Shown here one piece after another: positions 54,329-63,548 of a stretch of DNA of 64,000 bases. Source of the stretch: Candidatus Enterococcus testudinis (GTDB lineage: Bacteria > Bacillota > Bacilli > Lactobacillales > Enterococcaceae); contig NZ_NGKU01000001.1 in NCBI RefSeq assembly GCF_002140915.1, forward strand, positions 2,675,166-2,739,165, in the 5' to 3' direction. The stretch's first letter is position 1. Each line of letters opens with the position of its first letter. The position numbers and the translations under genes were made by a program. The notes under the pieces are model-generated. The model was given only the letters and a program-made list of their open reading frames with translations, was not told the origin of the DNA and searched no databases.

Positions 54329-54491
54329 CAAATCACTCCTCGAATATTCATACATTTTCCCTAGTTTATCACATCCCTAAAAAAAGAAAACCCCTTTATG
54401 AAAGAAGCGGTGAAAAATGTTTTGAACTATCAGAATTTTCAGCAACTATCGCTTTTTTTCATAAAACGACACTTTTTTGAAAAGATATTAT

Positions 54492-54521
54492 TTGTCACAT
54501 TCATATGTTATAGGCTATAAT
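54492..54521 (+). promoter_or_regulatory. Promoter of candidate small RNA
   Basis: -35 TTGTCA (54492-54497), 18-base spacer, -10 TATAAT (54516-54521). No coding gene follows on this strand before a terminator 75 bases on. Confidence 0.75.
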
Positions 54522-54527
54522 GTGCCC

Positions 54528-54630
54528 AGAAGGAATTTTGGGGAAGATTCTTTCCAACGTGCATGGGGAAATTAAAAAAACCCAATAACTTGAATGAGGC
54601 AAGATTCTTAGCGAATCTTGCCTCATTTTT
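54528..54630 (+). ncRNA. Candidate small RNA of about 103 bases
   Basis: It has its own strong promoter (54492-54521) and ends in a perfect 14-bp terminator stem (ATGAGGCAAGATTC, loop TTAGC, GAATCTTGCCTCAT; 54594-54626) with a T-run. Before that are a TTGGGGAA/TTTCCAA hairpin (about 54536-54556) and a GGG/CCC pair round an A-rich loop. A reading frame from an ATG at 54563 spans the terminator and lacks a ribosome site, so I read it as non-coding. It lies between asd and the amylase gene, both leftward. The family is not known to me. Confidence 0.6.
54594..54630. terminator. Terminator of small RNA, perhaps shared with amylase gene
   Basis: A 14-bp perfect stem with a 5-base loop and TTTTT rightward. 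Leftward the tail is TCAAG, so it is a weaker stop for the amylase transcript ending at 54634. Confidence 0.85.
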
Positions 54631-54633
54631 AGT

Positions 54634-56424
54634 TTATTCTTTTTCAATCATATCCTCTTGATCGGCTTTGGCGATCACAAATCCTTTTTTATCGATCACA
54701 ATCACTTCTTCTTCCTCTTGCATAAATTGCTGCAACAGCACATTTTCTGGTTTCGATAATGTAATTTGTTCGTCGCCTGTATTAAAGATACCAATCACTC
54801 GCTGCGCCTCTAACTCTCTTTCAAAAATAATCAGCCCGTCATCTTCTGACACCCAATTCCAATGCATGACACCTTCAGAAAGCACCTTTTGATTTTCTTT
54901 GCGAATACTGATCAGATTTTTTGTAAACTGCAGCAAATCTCGGTCTTGCTTTTCTTCTTCCCATATCATACATTTCCGGCAATCAGGATCCATATCACCG
55001 GTCAACCCGATCTCATCGCCATAATACAAACACGGCACACCTTGTTGCAAGTACATAAAGGCCATCACTTGGCGCATCAAGTCTTTGTCTCCTTGCGCCA
55101 ACGTCAAGATCCGTGGGGTATCATGGGAATCTAAGATATTGAATTGAACTTGATTGGTTTGTTCGCGATATAACATCAATTGATTATTCAACTCAGAGAC
55201 CATTTTGGTCATAGAGATTTCATTTTTCACAAAATACTCAATAATTGCATCGGTATAAGCATAGTTCATGACAGCATGGAATTCATCCCCTTGCAGCCAG
55301 CTTTGGGAAGAATGCCAAATCTCACCAAGAATATAAAAGTCTTTTTTGGCATTGTCGCAAACTTGGCGGAATTTTTTCCAAAATGTGTGACTGACTTCAT
55401 TTGCAACATCTAAACGCCATGCATCAATATCAAATTCTTCTATCCAGTAACGGGCAATATTCAATAAATAGGCTTGAACATCAGGATTCTCCGTGTTTAA
55501 TTTTGGCATATGTGGCGTAAACGCAAAGACATCGTAAGTGATGTCATAGGCATCTTCAAAGTTTTCTCCTTCTTTATAATCCACAGGGAATTCATTGATA
55601 TGGAACCAGTCCGCAAACGGAGAATCTTGGCCATTTTCGATGACATCTAACCATTGATGAGACGTATCACCCATATGATTGAAAACTGCATCTAACATCA
55701 CCTTGATGCCGCGTTTGTGGCATTCATCCACCAAACGCTTGAATGTATCGTTGTCCCCAAAGGCCGGATCGATCGCCAAGTAATCAATCGTGTCATACTT
55801 GTGATTCGAATAGGCCTCAAAAATCGGGCAGAAGTAAATCCCGTTGATTCCCAGATCCACTAAGTAATCCAGATGATCAATGACACCTTGTAAATCGCCA
55901 CCAAAGAAATCTTGACGATCGGGATTTTTAGACCCCCATGGCAGAACGCCTTCAGGGTCATTTGATGGATCTCCATTGGCAAAGCGTTCTGGAAAAATTT
56001 GATACCAGACTGTTTCTTTGGCCCACTCAGGCACTTTAAAACGATCGGCATCTTGGAAATACGGCATCCGAAAATAGTTGTTGTTCATTTCTAAATATTG
56101 TTGTTCAAATGGATATACACCGTGGTCACCATAAAACACATGCAAGCCATCAAAGCTTTCCAGGGAAAACCCATAGGATAATCGACGGAACTCTGCACCG
56201 ACGGCTACTTGCCAGTAATCGTGCAAGTCGGTAGATAGTACTTTTTCCATGGGGATTTTCGTTTGATACCATGCTTCTTTAAACAATGTGTACGGATCGC
56301 CGCACAGCAATTGGACATGACGGATATCTTGACGGGCAGTACGCAAGCGAATATGCATTTGATCTTTTTCGTAAAGATAGGCAAATTCGCTTTCAGGGCG
56401 ATGGTAAATAGCAGTTGTATTCAT
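54634..56424 (-). CDS. GH13 alpha-amylase family: neopullulanase/cyclomaltodextrinase type
   Basis: A 596-residue intracellular glycoside hydrolase. The N-terminal beta domain (about 1-125) is the CBM34-type seen in maltogenic amylases. The TIM barrel has DAVFNHMGD, the nucleophile region WRLDVANEV, the acid ILGEIWH and NILDSHDTPRI. No signal peptide, so it works on maltodextrins taken up by the cell. Two LacI-type operators lie before it, which suggests control by a maltose regulator. Length and motifs are complete. Confidence 0.93.
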   Translation of the reverse strand: MNTTAIYHRPESEFAYLYEKDQMHIRLRTARQDIRHVQLLCGDPYTLFKEAWYQTKIPMEKVLSTDLHDYWQVAVGAEFRRLSYGFSLESFDGLHVFYGDHGVYPFEQQYLEMNNNYFRMPYFQDADRFKVPEWAKETVWYQIFPERFANGDPSNDPEGVLPWGSKNPDRQDFFGGDLQGVIDHLDYLVDLGINGIYFCPIFEAYSNHKYDTIDYLAIDPAFGDNDTFKRLVDECHKRGIKVMLDAVFNHMGDTSHQWLDVIENGQDSPFADWFHINEFPVDYKEGENFEDAYDITYDVFAFTPHMPKLNTENPDVQAYLLNIARYWIEEFDIDAWRLDVANEVSHTFWKKFRQVCDNAKKDFYILGEIWHSSQSWLQGDEFHAVMNYAYTDAIIEYFVKNEISMTKMVSELNNQLMLYREQTNQVQFNILDSHDTPRILTLAQGDKDLMRQVMAFMYLQQGVPCLYYGDEIGLTGDMDPDCRKCMIWEEEKQDRDLLQFTKNLISIRKENQKVLSEGVMHWNWVSEDDGLIIFERELEAQRVIGIFNTGDEQITLSKPENVLLQQFMQEEEEVIVIDKKGFVIAKADQEDMIEKE

Positions 56425-56494
56425 AGTAGTCTCCTTTGGATTGCGTTGTTGCTTCTATTGTCCCACAAAGAGGCCACGAAAACAAGAGGTAAAC

Positions 56495-56582
56495 GCAACC
56501 GATTGCTTTGAATTCACCTCTATAATCAAACGATTAAAAACATTATATTCCATCATGTTGTAATCAAAGAGCAATCGATTGC
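56495..56582. promoter_or_regulatory. Two LacI/GalR-type operators around the amylase promoter
   Basis: GCAACCGATTGC (56495-56506) and the perfect palindrome GCAATCGATTGC (56571-56582) lie 76 bases apart centre to centre. A TATAAT -10 on the minus strand lies between them near 56540. The CG-centred GCAAnCGnTTGC pattern is typical of MalR or other LacI-family repressors, and the spacing would allow looping. Confidence 0.65.
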
Positions 56583-56613
56583 TTTACTCCCTTATCTATA
56601 AAAAATAGTCGAA

Positions 56614-57069
56614 CTAGACATCCTTAAGAATTTTATATTTACGCAACAAACGAACAGACGCGCTCAAAGAAGCTGTCAATTGCGCATAATCTTCCTGAGA
56701 CATCTCCGCCGCTTTGCTATTTAATCGATCCTCTACTTGCTGTTTCTTCTGAATGAATAATTGCTTGCCTGCTTCATCTAGATAGACATTCACGTTACGC
56801 CGATTCATCCCATTGGTTTCTCTATGGACAAACCCCTCTTTTTCTAACCGAGAGATCGACCGACTGATCTGGACCTTTGACGTGCCGATTTGTTGTGCCA
56901 GTTCGGACATCGTCAATCCTTCGTTACTAGAAACGATCACAAGCTCCAACATTTCCATTTTGGTCAATTTTAAATCTTCTAACCCGATTTCTTCAAATAA
57001 TATGTTCCCCATTAAAGAAAAAATTTCTGCAAACACCGCTATATTGAATTTCCCTTGTTGCTTCTCCAT
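56614..57069 (-). CDS. MarR-family regulator
   Basis: A 151-residue winged-helix regulator. The DNA-recognition part is EGLTMSELAQQIGTSKVQIS, RSISRLEKEGFVHRETNGMN and RNVNVYLDEAGKQLF; helices at both ends should form the dimer. It is divergent from an ABC transporter, and a near-perfect palindrome lies between them. It most likely represses itself and the transporter until a ligand, perhaps a toxic compound, binds. Confidence 0.9.
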   Translation of the reverse strand: MEKQQGKFNIAVFAEIFSLMGNILFEEIGLEDLKLTKMEMLELVIVSSNEGLTMSELAQQIGTSKVQISRSISRLEKEGFVHRETNGMNRRNVNVYLDEAGKQLFIQKKQQVEDRLNSKAAEMSQEDYAQLTASLSASVRLLRKYKILKDV

Positions 57070-57118
57070 GTGACTCCCTCTCTTCTATCTTTAGTTTAGT
57101 ATAAACCTTTCAATTAAA

Positions 57119-57133
57119 CAATGATAATCGTTG
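57119..57133. promoter_or_regulatory. Likely MarR operator
   Basis: CAATGAT-A-ATCGTTG is an inverted repeat with 7-base arms and one mismatch. It lies about 20 bases upstream of the TATACT -10 (57098-57103 region) of the marR gene and 75 bases before the ABC gene start. Confidence 0.55.
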
Positions 57134-57208
57134 ATTTTTGTTAACCATTGTGATAGCGTGGATACAGGATGAAAAAAGTTGTGAAAACAGCAAGAAAAGA
57201 GTGACAGC

Positions 57209-59548
57209 ATGTTAGAATTAAAAGATATCAAAAAGTATTATACGGTCGGCGCTAGTACGACCAAGGCGTTAGACGGTGTATCCGTTTCTTTCCGTAAACA
57301 AGAATTCGTGGCTATTTTGGGGCCAAGCGGTTCTGGTAAAACAACGATGCTCAATGTGATCGGTGGTCTGGACAATTACGATTCTGGTGATATGGTCATC
57401 AATGGCAAATCAACCAAATCTTTCAAAGACCGTGACTGGGATGCCTATCGAAACAACTCCATCGGATTTGTCTTTCAAAGCTATAACTTGATCAGTCATC
57501 TAGGCATCATCGATAATGTTGAACTAGGGATGACCCTAAGCGGTGTTTCGAAAGAAGAGAAAAGAGCCAAAGCAACAGACGCACTGACGCGTGTGGGTCT
57601 TGCAGATCATATGCACAAAAAGCCCAATCAGCTTTCTGGTGGACAAATGCAGCGGGTGGCAATTGCACGGGCATTGGCCAACGATCCGGATATTTTATTG
57701 TGTGATGAACCTACAGGTGCCCTTGATTCAGAAACCAGTGTCCAAATCATGGAACTGATCCAAGAATTATCAAAAGAAAAACTAGTCATCATGGTGACCC
57801 ATAACCCTGAATTGGCCAACAAATATGCTGGACGCATCATTGAATTCAAAGACGGTCAAATCGTTCATGATTCTAATCCTCATATCGAAGGCCAAAAGAA
57901 AGACCAATTCCAACTAAAACATACCAAAATGAGTTTCATGACAGCTTTGCGGTTGTCTTTCAATAATATTCGAACCAAAAAAGGTCGGACATTCTTGACT
58001 GCTTTTGCATCAAGTATCGGGATTATCGGCATTGCCATTGTCTTAGCCTTGTCGACTGGTTTTCAAAAACAAATCGATGATACCCAATCTGAGACACTGT
58101 CACGGTTCCCGATTACGATTTCACAAGTTGCGACTGAACAAGACCCAACAGCGATCACTAGAACACAAAAAGAAGAATTCCCTTCAGATAAAGAAATCAC
58201 AGCGAAGTTAAGTGATACCGATCGTGCCACTCATATCAACAATATCGATCAAGACTTTATTGATTATATCAATGACATTGATCCTGAATTAAGCAACAAT
58301 ATTGGGTATACTCGCTCCACTTCATTGAATTTGTTCCGCAAAATCGACGATACAGTGGAGCAAGTGAGTTTCTCGAATGCTTCTGCAGACAATGAACAAA
58401 CAAATGCGATGATGAGTGCGATGAGTGCTTCAACAGGAATTGGTGTCTCAACATTTCCAGAACAATTGTCTGACGAGAATGGCAACTTCTTAGAAGACAA
58501 CTATGATCTATTAGATGGCAGCTATCCAAGTACAAATACAGATGTGGTATTGATCGTTGATGAGAACAACGTAACCAATGTCAATGCACTGATCAATCTT
58601 GGTTTTGACATCGAAGACGGAGATACCGTGAATTTTAACGATGTTGTCGGCACGAAAATCACTTTGGCTTCAAATGATGCCTATTACACAGAATTACCGA
58701 CAGGCAACTTTATTCCAAATCAAGATTTAGATGACGTATTTGAAAACAACAGCAACAAAGAATTAACGATCAGCGGGATTTTACGAATCAAACAAAATTC
58801 TACGATGAACTTGCTTTCAACAGGGATTGCATATAGCGATGCTTTGGCACAAGAAGTGATCAAAGAAAATCAAGATTCAGCGATCGTACAAGCGCAAGAA
58901 GATAGTGATACCAACGTGATGACCAACGAACCAGTTGATGATAGCACGAAGGACTCCTTGATTGCCTACTTAGGTGGCAGCAACTTGCCAAACAGCATCA
59001 TGATTTATCCAAATGACTTTACTGCCAAAGAAGAAATCTTGGATTATTTGGATGCTTACAATGAAGGCAAAGACAGTGAAGATCAAATCGTTTACTCTGA
59101 TCTAGCAGGAACAATGACCCAATTAACCGGTGGATTAATGGATGCGATCACTTATGTGTTGATTGCTTTCGCTGGTATTTCACTAGTGACAAGCATGATC
59201 ATGATCGGGATCATTACTTATACTTCAGTCCTTGAACGAACCAAAGAAATCGGGGTCTTGAAAGCACTGGGTGCCCGCAAAAAAGACATCACCCGCGTCT
59301 TCGATGCAGAAACTTGTATTTTAGGGATTGCCTCTGGTGCATTAGGTGTCTTCATTGCTTGGTTAACTACCTTCCCAATCAATGCTGTATTATATAATAT
59401 GACGGATTTAGAAAACGTTGCGCAATTGAATCCATTGCACGGATTGATCCTCATTGTTGTCAGCACTGTTTTGACAATGATCGGTGGTCACATTCCAGCA
59501 AAAATGGCAGCCAAAAAAGATGCGGCGATCGCATTACGCGCCGATTAA
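57209..59548 (+). CDS. ABC exporter: fused ATPase and FtsX/MacB-type permease
   Basis: A 779-residue fusion. The ATPase at about 1-225 has Walker [11 protein letters not shown], signature [14 protein letters not shown] and Walker [13 protein letters not shown]. The permease follows with a membrane segment at about 270-292, a large outside domain (about 295-645) and three segments at about 650-775, the FtsX-like layout. In Gram-positives such transporters often export peptides or give resistance to antimicrobial peptides. A second partner is not needed because both domains are present; it probably dimerises. Divergent MarR gene next door. Confidence 0.9.
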   Translation: MLELKDIKKYYTVGASTTKALDGVSVSFRKQEFVAILGPSGSGKTTMLNVIGGLDNYDSGDMVINGKSTKSFKDRDWDAYRNNSIGFVFQSYNLISHLGIIDNVELGMTLSGVSKEEKRAKATDALTRVGLADHMHKKPNQLSGGQMQRVAIARALANDPDILLCDEPTGALDSETSVQIMELIQELSKEKLVIMVTHNPELANKYAGRIIEFKDGQIVHDSNPHIEGQKKDQFQLKHTKMSFMTALRLSFNNIRTKKGRTFLTAFASSIGIIGIAIVLALSTGFQKQIDDTQSETLSRFPITISQVATEQDPTAITRTQKEEFPSDKEITAKLSDTDRATHINNIDQDFIDYINDIDPELSNNIGYTRSTSLNLFRKIDDTVEQVSFSNASADNEQTNAMMSAMSASTGIGVSTFPEQLSDENGNFLEDNYDLLDGSYPSTNTDVVLIVDENNVTNVNALINLGFDIEDGDTVNFNDVVGTKITLASNDAYYTELPTGNFIPNQDLDDVFENNSNKELTISGILRIKQNSTMNLLSTGIAYSDALAQEVIKENQDSAIVQAQEDSDTNVMTNEPVDDSTKDSLIAYLGGSNLPNSIMIYPNDFTAKEEILDYLDAYNEGKDSEDQIVYSDLAGTMTQLTGGLMDAITYVLIAFAGISLVTSMIMIGIITYTSVLERTKEIGVLKALGARKKDITRVFDAETCILGIASGALGVFIAWLTTFPINAVLYNMTDLENVAQLNPLHGLILIVVSTVLTMIGGHIPAKMAAKKDAAIALRAD

Positions 59549-59559
59549 TCGATACACCA

Positions 59560-59589
59560 AACCACACAGTGATGCTGTGTGGTTTTTTT
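59560..59589 (+). terminator. ABC exporter terminator
   Basis: AACCACACAG / CTGTGTGGTT stem (10 bp), loop TGATG, seven T. It starts 12 bases after the stop codon. Confidence 0.92.
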
Positions 59590-59647
59590 GTGTTTGATGT
59601 TCACACAGTTGATTTCGATAACTCTTATCTTTTCAAGTATTTTCTCT

Positions 59648-59676
59648 TGAAAATTACATAAATGAGGAATACAATA
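59648..59676 (+). promoter_or_regulatory. mntH: mntH promoter
   Basis: -35 TTGAAA (59648-59653), 17-base spacer, -10 TACAAT (59671-59676). Transcription should begin near 59683, at the edge of the metal-regulator box. Confidence 0.75.
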
Positions 59677-59685
59677 GGTTTGAAT

Positions 59686-59701
59686 TTAGGTGTACCTAAA
59701 A
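59686..59701. promoter_or_regulatory. MntR/EfaR-type operator
   Basis: TTTAGGTGTACCTAAA: arms TTTAGGT and ACCTAAA are fully complementary with two bases between. It matches the DtxR/MntR-family box reported for E. faecalis EfaR. It sits right at the expected start of transcription, so Mn2+-loaded repressor would block mntH. Confidence 0.8.
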
Positions 59702-59718
59702 AGATAGGGTGTGAAAAA

Positions 59719-61071
59719 ATGAATGAAGACAAAAAAATGATCCAAGCAGCCAACGGCCCTAGCTTGGAAGAAATAAATAATACAGTTGCGGTTCCCAAAA
59801 ATGGCAATTTCTGGCGAAATTTATTGGCTTTTTCAGGCCCAGGTGCTTTGGTCGCTGTCGGCTACATGGATCCAGGCAATTGGATCACCTCCATCGGTGG
59901 TGGAGCTGAATATGGCTATCTGCTGCTCTCTGTGATTTTGATTTCCAGTTTGATTGCCATGCTCTTACAATATATGGCCGCAAAACTTGGTATCGTTACA
60001 CAAATGGATTTGGCACAAGCCACACGCAAGCATACCAGCAAAGGATTAGGCTTCATTTTATGGATCGTTACTGAATTAGCGATCATGGCAACGGATATCG
60101 CTGAAGTCATTGGCGGTGCCATTGCGCTGAATCTGTTATTCGGTATCCCATTATTGGTTGGGGTCATCCTAACGATATTTGATGTGTTGCTGCTTTTATT
60201 CTTAATGAAGTTAGGCTTCAGAAAAATCGAAGCCATTGTGATGACCTTGATTTTGGTGATTATGCTGGTCTTTCTTTATGAAGTTGTCATCGCACAACCT
60301 AATCTCCCAGCCGTCCTGCAAGGATTTATCCCGCAAAAAGCAGTCCTCAACCACGGCCAACTGACTATGGCTCTAGGGATCGTTGGTGCAACTGTGATGC
60401 CTCACAATCTTTACTTGCATTCATCGATTTCGCAATCTAGAAAAATCGACCGTCAAGACCAAGAAGAAGTCGCGACCGCAGTCCGGTTTGCCACTTGGGA
60501 TTCAAACATTCAATTGTCTGCAGCATTTCTAGTCAACTGTTTGTTGTTGATTTTAGGTAGTGCGCTCTTTTTTGGCCATAGCGAAGATGTCGGTACTTTC
60601 TCCGCTCTCTTTGATGCGTTGCAAAATTCCAACATTGCCGGTGCCGTTGCAAGTCCTGTACTTAGCGTCTTATTCGCTGTTGCGCTGTTGGCTTCTGGTC
60701 AAAACTCGACGATTACCGGCACACTTACAGGTCAAGTGGTGATGGAAGGCTTTATCCACATGAAGATTCCAACTTGGGCCAGACGTTTGATCACCCGCAG
60801 CTTGTCAGTCATCCCTGTGTTGATTTGTACGATTTATTTTGGCGGCAATGAACAGTCACTGGATAGCTTATTGATTTATTCGCAAGTTTTTTTGAGTGTT
60901 GCATTGCCTGTTTCCATGATCCCTTTGGTCTTATTCACCAGTTCAAAGAAAATCATGGGCAGTCGCTTCAAAAATCCATTATGGGTAACGATTTTGGGTT
61001 GGACTTGTGTGATCGTATTGACCGTCTTGAATGGTCGTCTGATCATTGATACCTTATCTACCCTCTTATAA
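59719..61071 (+). CDS. mntH: Nramp-family Mn2+ transporter
   Basis: About 450 residues from the ATG at 59719 with AGGGTG upstream; the frame opens at 59662, but those codons would run through the operator. Eleven membrane segments. Nramp motifs: GYMDPGNW (metal-site Asp and Asn) and [14 protein letters not shown], plus [13 protein letters not shown]. It imports Mn2+ (and perhaps Fe2+) with protons. The operator before it supports manganese control. Confidence 0.95.
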   Translation: MNEDKKMIQAANGPSLEEINNTVAVPKNGNFWRNLLAFSGPGALVAVGYMDPGNWITSIGGGAEYGYLLLSVILISSLIAMLLQYMAAKLGIVTQMDLAQATRKHTSKGLGFILWIVTELAIMATDIAEVIGGAIALNLLFGIPLLVGVILTIFDVLLLLFLMKLGFRKIEAIVMTLILVIMLVFLYEVVIAQPNLPAVLQGFIPQKAVLNHGQLTMALGIVGATVMPHNLYLHSSISQSRKIDRQDQEEVATAVRFATWDSNIQLSAAFLVNCLLLILGSALFFGHSEDVGTFSALFDALQNSNIAGAVASPVLSVLFAVALLASGQNSTITGTLTGQVVMEGFIHMKIPTWARRLITRSLSVIPVLICTIYFGGNEQSLDSLLIYSQVFLSVALPVSMIPLVLFTSSKKIMGSRFKNPLWVTILGWTCVIVLTVLNGRLIIDTLSTLL

Positions 61072-61085
61072 AAAACACGATTGTC

Positions 61086-61140
61086 AAAAAAAGAACAGCT
61101 GCCCCAGCAATGCAATGTGCATGCTCAGGCAGCTGTTCTT
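61086..61140. terminator. Terminator between mntH and the DUF1015 gene
   Basis: A 13-bp stem AAGAACAGCTGCC / GGCAGCTGTTCTT with a smaller GCAT/ATGC hairpin in its loop. The leftward T-run is strong (TTTTTTTG); rightward it is weaker. Confidence 0.88.
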
Positions 61141-62364
61141 CTATTTGGTTTCTAAATCATGCAAGAACAACCCACTAAGGAGCTTTGGTTCAAACCATGT
61201 TGATTTAGGCGGCATGATTTCACCAGCATCTGCTACAGCCAACAAGTCGCTCATCTGTGTTGGATACATCGAAAAAGCCAATGACCACTCTCCACTGTCA
61301 ACCAAGCGCTCTAAGGCTTCTGGCCCTCGGATACCGCCGACAAAATCAATCCCTTTGTCTGTACGAATATCTTCAATGCCAAAAATTGCTTCTAACACAT
61401 ACGACTGCAATAATGATACATCCAAGCTGCCAACTGCATCTGTCGGAATCGACGAAGACTTGATTGTCAGTGCCCACCATTGATGATCGATATATAAATG
61501 GATCGTTCCAGCGTGGGCTGGTTTTTTTTCGTCTGTTCGTGTAACGGTGAAATGGTTTGCTAGTAATTCAAAAAAGTTTTCCGGTGCCGGATAACGCAAG
61601 ACACGGTTATACTCCCAAATCGCTAATTCATTTTCAGGAAATAGAATGGACAAAAACCGTTCACTTTCTTGACTGCTTTGCCCAGCTTCACGTTTTTGCA
61701 AACCCACTTTGACAGCAGACTCGGTCCGATGGTGTCCGTCAGCGATATATAAAGCATCAACTGCAGCAAACGCGCTGCTGACCGTATCCAAGAACCCTTG
61801 GTCATCTACCAACCAAACACGATGCTCTACATCATGGTAACTGTTAAAGTCATATAACGGCTGATGCGTTGCTTGCCATGCATCGATTTGTTCTTTCACG
61901 GATGCGGGCTGTCGATAGCTAAGGAAAATCGGGCTTGTATTGGCATCACAGGCCAAGACATGATTGATTCGATCGATTTCTTTTTCCGGTCGGGTAAACT
62001 CATGTTTTTTGATTTTTCCTGAGATATAATCGTCGATCGAGGTACAAACAACCAGCCCTGTCTGGCTGCGGCCTGCCATCGTCAATTGATACAAATAATA
62101 AGCAGGCTGCGCGTCTTGCAATAACCAGCCAGATTCAAGAAACGCTGTCAAATTGGCTGCTGCCTTTTGATAGACCTGAGAATCATAGGGATCGATTCCT
62201 GGCAAATCAATTTCAGAACGGTCGATATGGAAATAACTATACGGGTTACCCGCTGCATATTCAGCTGCTTCTTGCGAATTTACCACATCGTAAGGCAATT
62301 CTGCCACTTGTTCAGCCAATTCGGCTTGTGGACGAATGGCTTTAAAAGGATAGACTTTGACCAT
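61141..62364 (-). CDS. DUF1015-family protein of the serine operon
   Basis: A 407-residue protein of the DUF1015 family, often next to serC and serA. Family signs are the start KVYPFKAIRP, ELPYDVVNSQEA, YSYFHIDRSEIDLP, KIKKHEFTRPEKEIDRI and the IADGHHRTESAVKV block. Conserved Asp, His and Arg suggest an enzyme, but the reaction is not known to me. It starts at the last base of the serA stop (62364), so the two are coupled. Confidence 0.88.
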   Translation of the reverse strand: MVKVYPFKAIRPQAELAEQVAELPYDVVNSQEAAEYAAGNPYSYFHIDRSEIDLPGIDPYDSQVYQKAAANLTAFLESGWLLQDAQPAYYLYQLTMAGRSQTGLVVCTSIDDYISGKIKKHEFTRPEKEIDRINHVLACDANTSPIFLSYRQPASVKEQIDAWQATHQPLYDFNSYHDVEHRVWLVDDQGFLDTVSSAFAAVDALYIADGHHRTESAVKVGLQKREAGQSSQESERFLSILFPENELAIWEYNRVLRYPAPENFFELLANHFTVTRTDEKKPAHAGTIHLYIDHQWWALTIKSSSIPTDAVGSLDVSLLQSYVLEAIFGIEDIRTDKGIDFVGGIRGPEALERLVDSGEWSLAFSMYPTQMSDLLAVADAGEIMPPKSTWFEPKLLSGLFLHDLETK

Positions 62365-63548
62365 TAATAGCCCACCTCCTGATTCTTGATCACCCGCACG
62401 CGGACGATATTTTCATTGGCCCGCAATTTATCAGCTAATTCCTTTAATAATGCTTCATCGTCCGAGGCAACATCCACTAATGTATAAGCAAAATCATCCC
62501 GGCTGCGATTCAACATATTGTCGATATTGATGCCGCACTCAGCAATGATTGAAGAAATTTGCCCTAGCATGTTAGGTACATTGCGATTGATGATCGTGAT
62601 CCGATACGGTGAATTGAAGGCCATCTCCACTGTTGGAAAGTTGACAGATCGTTTGATCGTACCAAATGCCAAAAACTTCTTCAATGTTCGCGCAGCCATT
62701 TTGGCACAATTGACTTCAGCTTCTTCTGTCGAAGCGCCCAAATGCGGTAACACTAACACTTTTTCGTTATGAAGCAATTGTTCATCCGCAAAATCAGTCG
62801 TGTACCCTGCCAAACGGTTTTCTGCCAATGCTTGTAAAATCGCGTCTGTGTCGACGATTTCCTTACGAGAAAAATTAAAGATCTTCGTCGTAGGTTTCAT
62901 TTTGCTGATTTCAGCAGCCCCGATCAACCCGCGTGTATTTTCCATCAAAGGAACGTGGACAGTGATGAAATCACACGTAGAAAATACTTCCGCAATATCA
63001 TTGGCCCGCTTCACACGACGAGATATCGTCCAAGCAGTATCCACAGAAACATACGGATCGTATCCAACAACTTCCATTCCCAAACGATAGGCATCATTGG
63101 CAACCATTGCGCCAATTGAACCTAACCCTATGATTCCTAACTTTTTGCCTTCTAATTCAGTACCAGCAAATTGGCTTTTGTTGGCCTCTGCTTGTTCTTC
63201 CACATCGGTGCCATGTAACGTTTGCACCCACTGTGCGCCTTGAATGATTGGGCGAACACTCAACAATAAGCTGGCAACAACCAATTCTTTGACCGCATTG
63301 GCATTGGCACCTGGTGTATTAAAGACAACGATGCCTTTTTCGGTACATGCTTGAACAGGAATATTATTGGTGCCTGCACCCGCACGGGCAACACCTAGAA
63401 CACTCTCAGGAAAATCGTAATCATGTAATTTTTGACTCCGCAACAAAATACCTTGTGGCTGATCACTTTGATTGATTGCATAGTTTTCTTGCTCTAAACG
63501 TGCTAAACCTTCTGGAGCAATGGCATTGAATGTTTTGATTTGGAACAT
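62364..63548 (-). CDS. serA: D-3-phosphoglycerate dehydrogenase
   Basis: A 394-residue dehydrogenase, the first step of serine synthesis. NAD motif GLGSIGAMVANDAYRLG; catalytic blocks NTPGANANAVKELVVA, VHVPLMENTRGLIG and LPHLGASTEEAEVNCA. A C-terminal ACT domain (ITIINRNVPNMLGQISSII onward) may bind serine for feedback. It lies directly after serC. Confidence 0.95.
   Translation of the reverse strand: MFQIKTFNAIAPEGLARLEQENYAINQSDQPQGILLRSQKLHDYDFPESVLGVARAGAGTNNIPVQACTEKGIVVFNTPGANANAVKELVVASLLLSVRPIIQGAQWVQTLHGTDVEEQAEANKSQFAGTELEGKKLGIIGLGSIGAMVANDAYRLGMEVVGYDPYVSVDTAWTISRRVKRANDIAEVFSTCDFITVHVPLMENTRGLIGAAEISKMKPTTKIFNFSRKEIVDTDAILQALAENRLAGYTTDFADEQLLHNEKVLVLPHLGASTEEAEVNCAKMAARTLKKFLAFGTIKRSVNFPTVEMAFNSPYRITIINRNVPNMLGQISSIIAECGINIDNMLNRSRDDFAYTLVDVASDDEALLKELADKLRANENIVRVRVIKNQEVGY

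Noticed and set aside
54563-54661. A 32-codon peptide gene in the small RNA region
   Set aside because: It reads straight through a strong terminator stem, has no ribosome site at the right distance, and its composition follows the hairpin.
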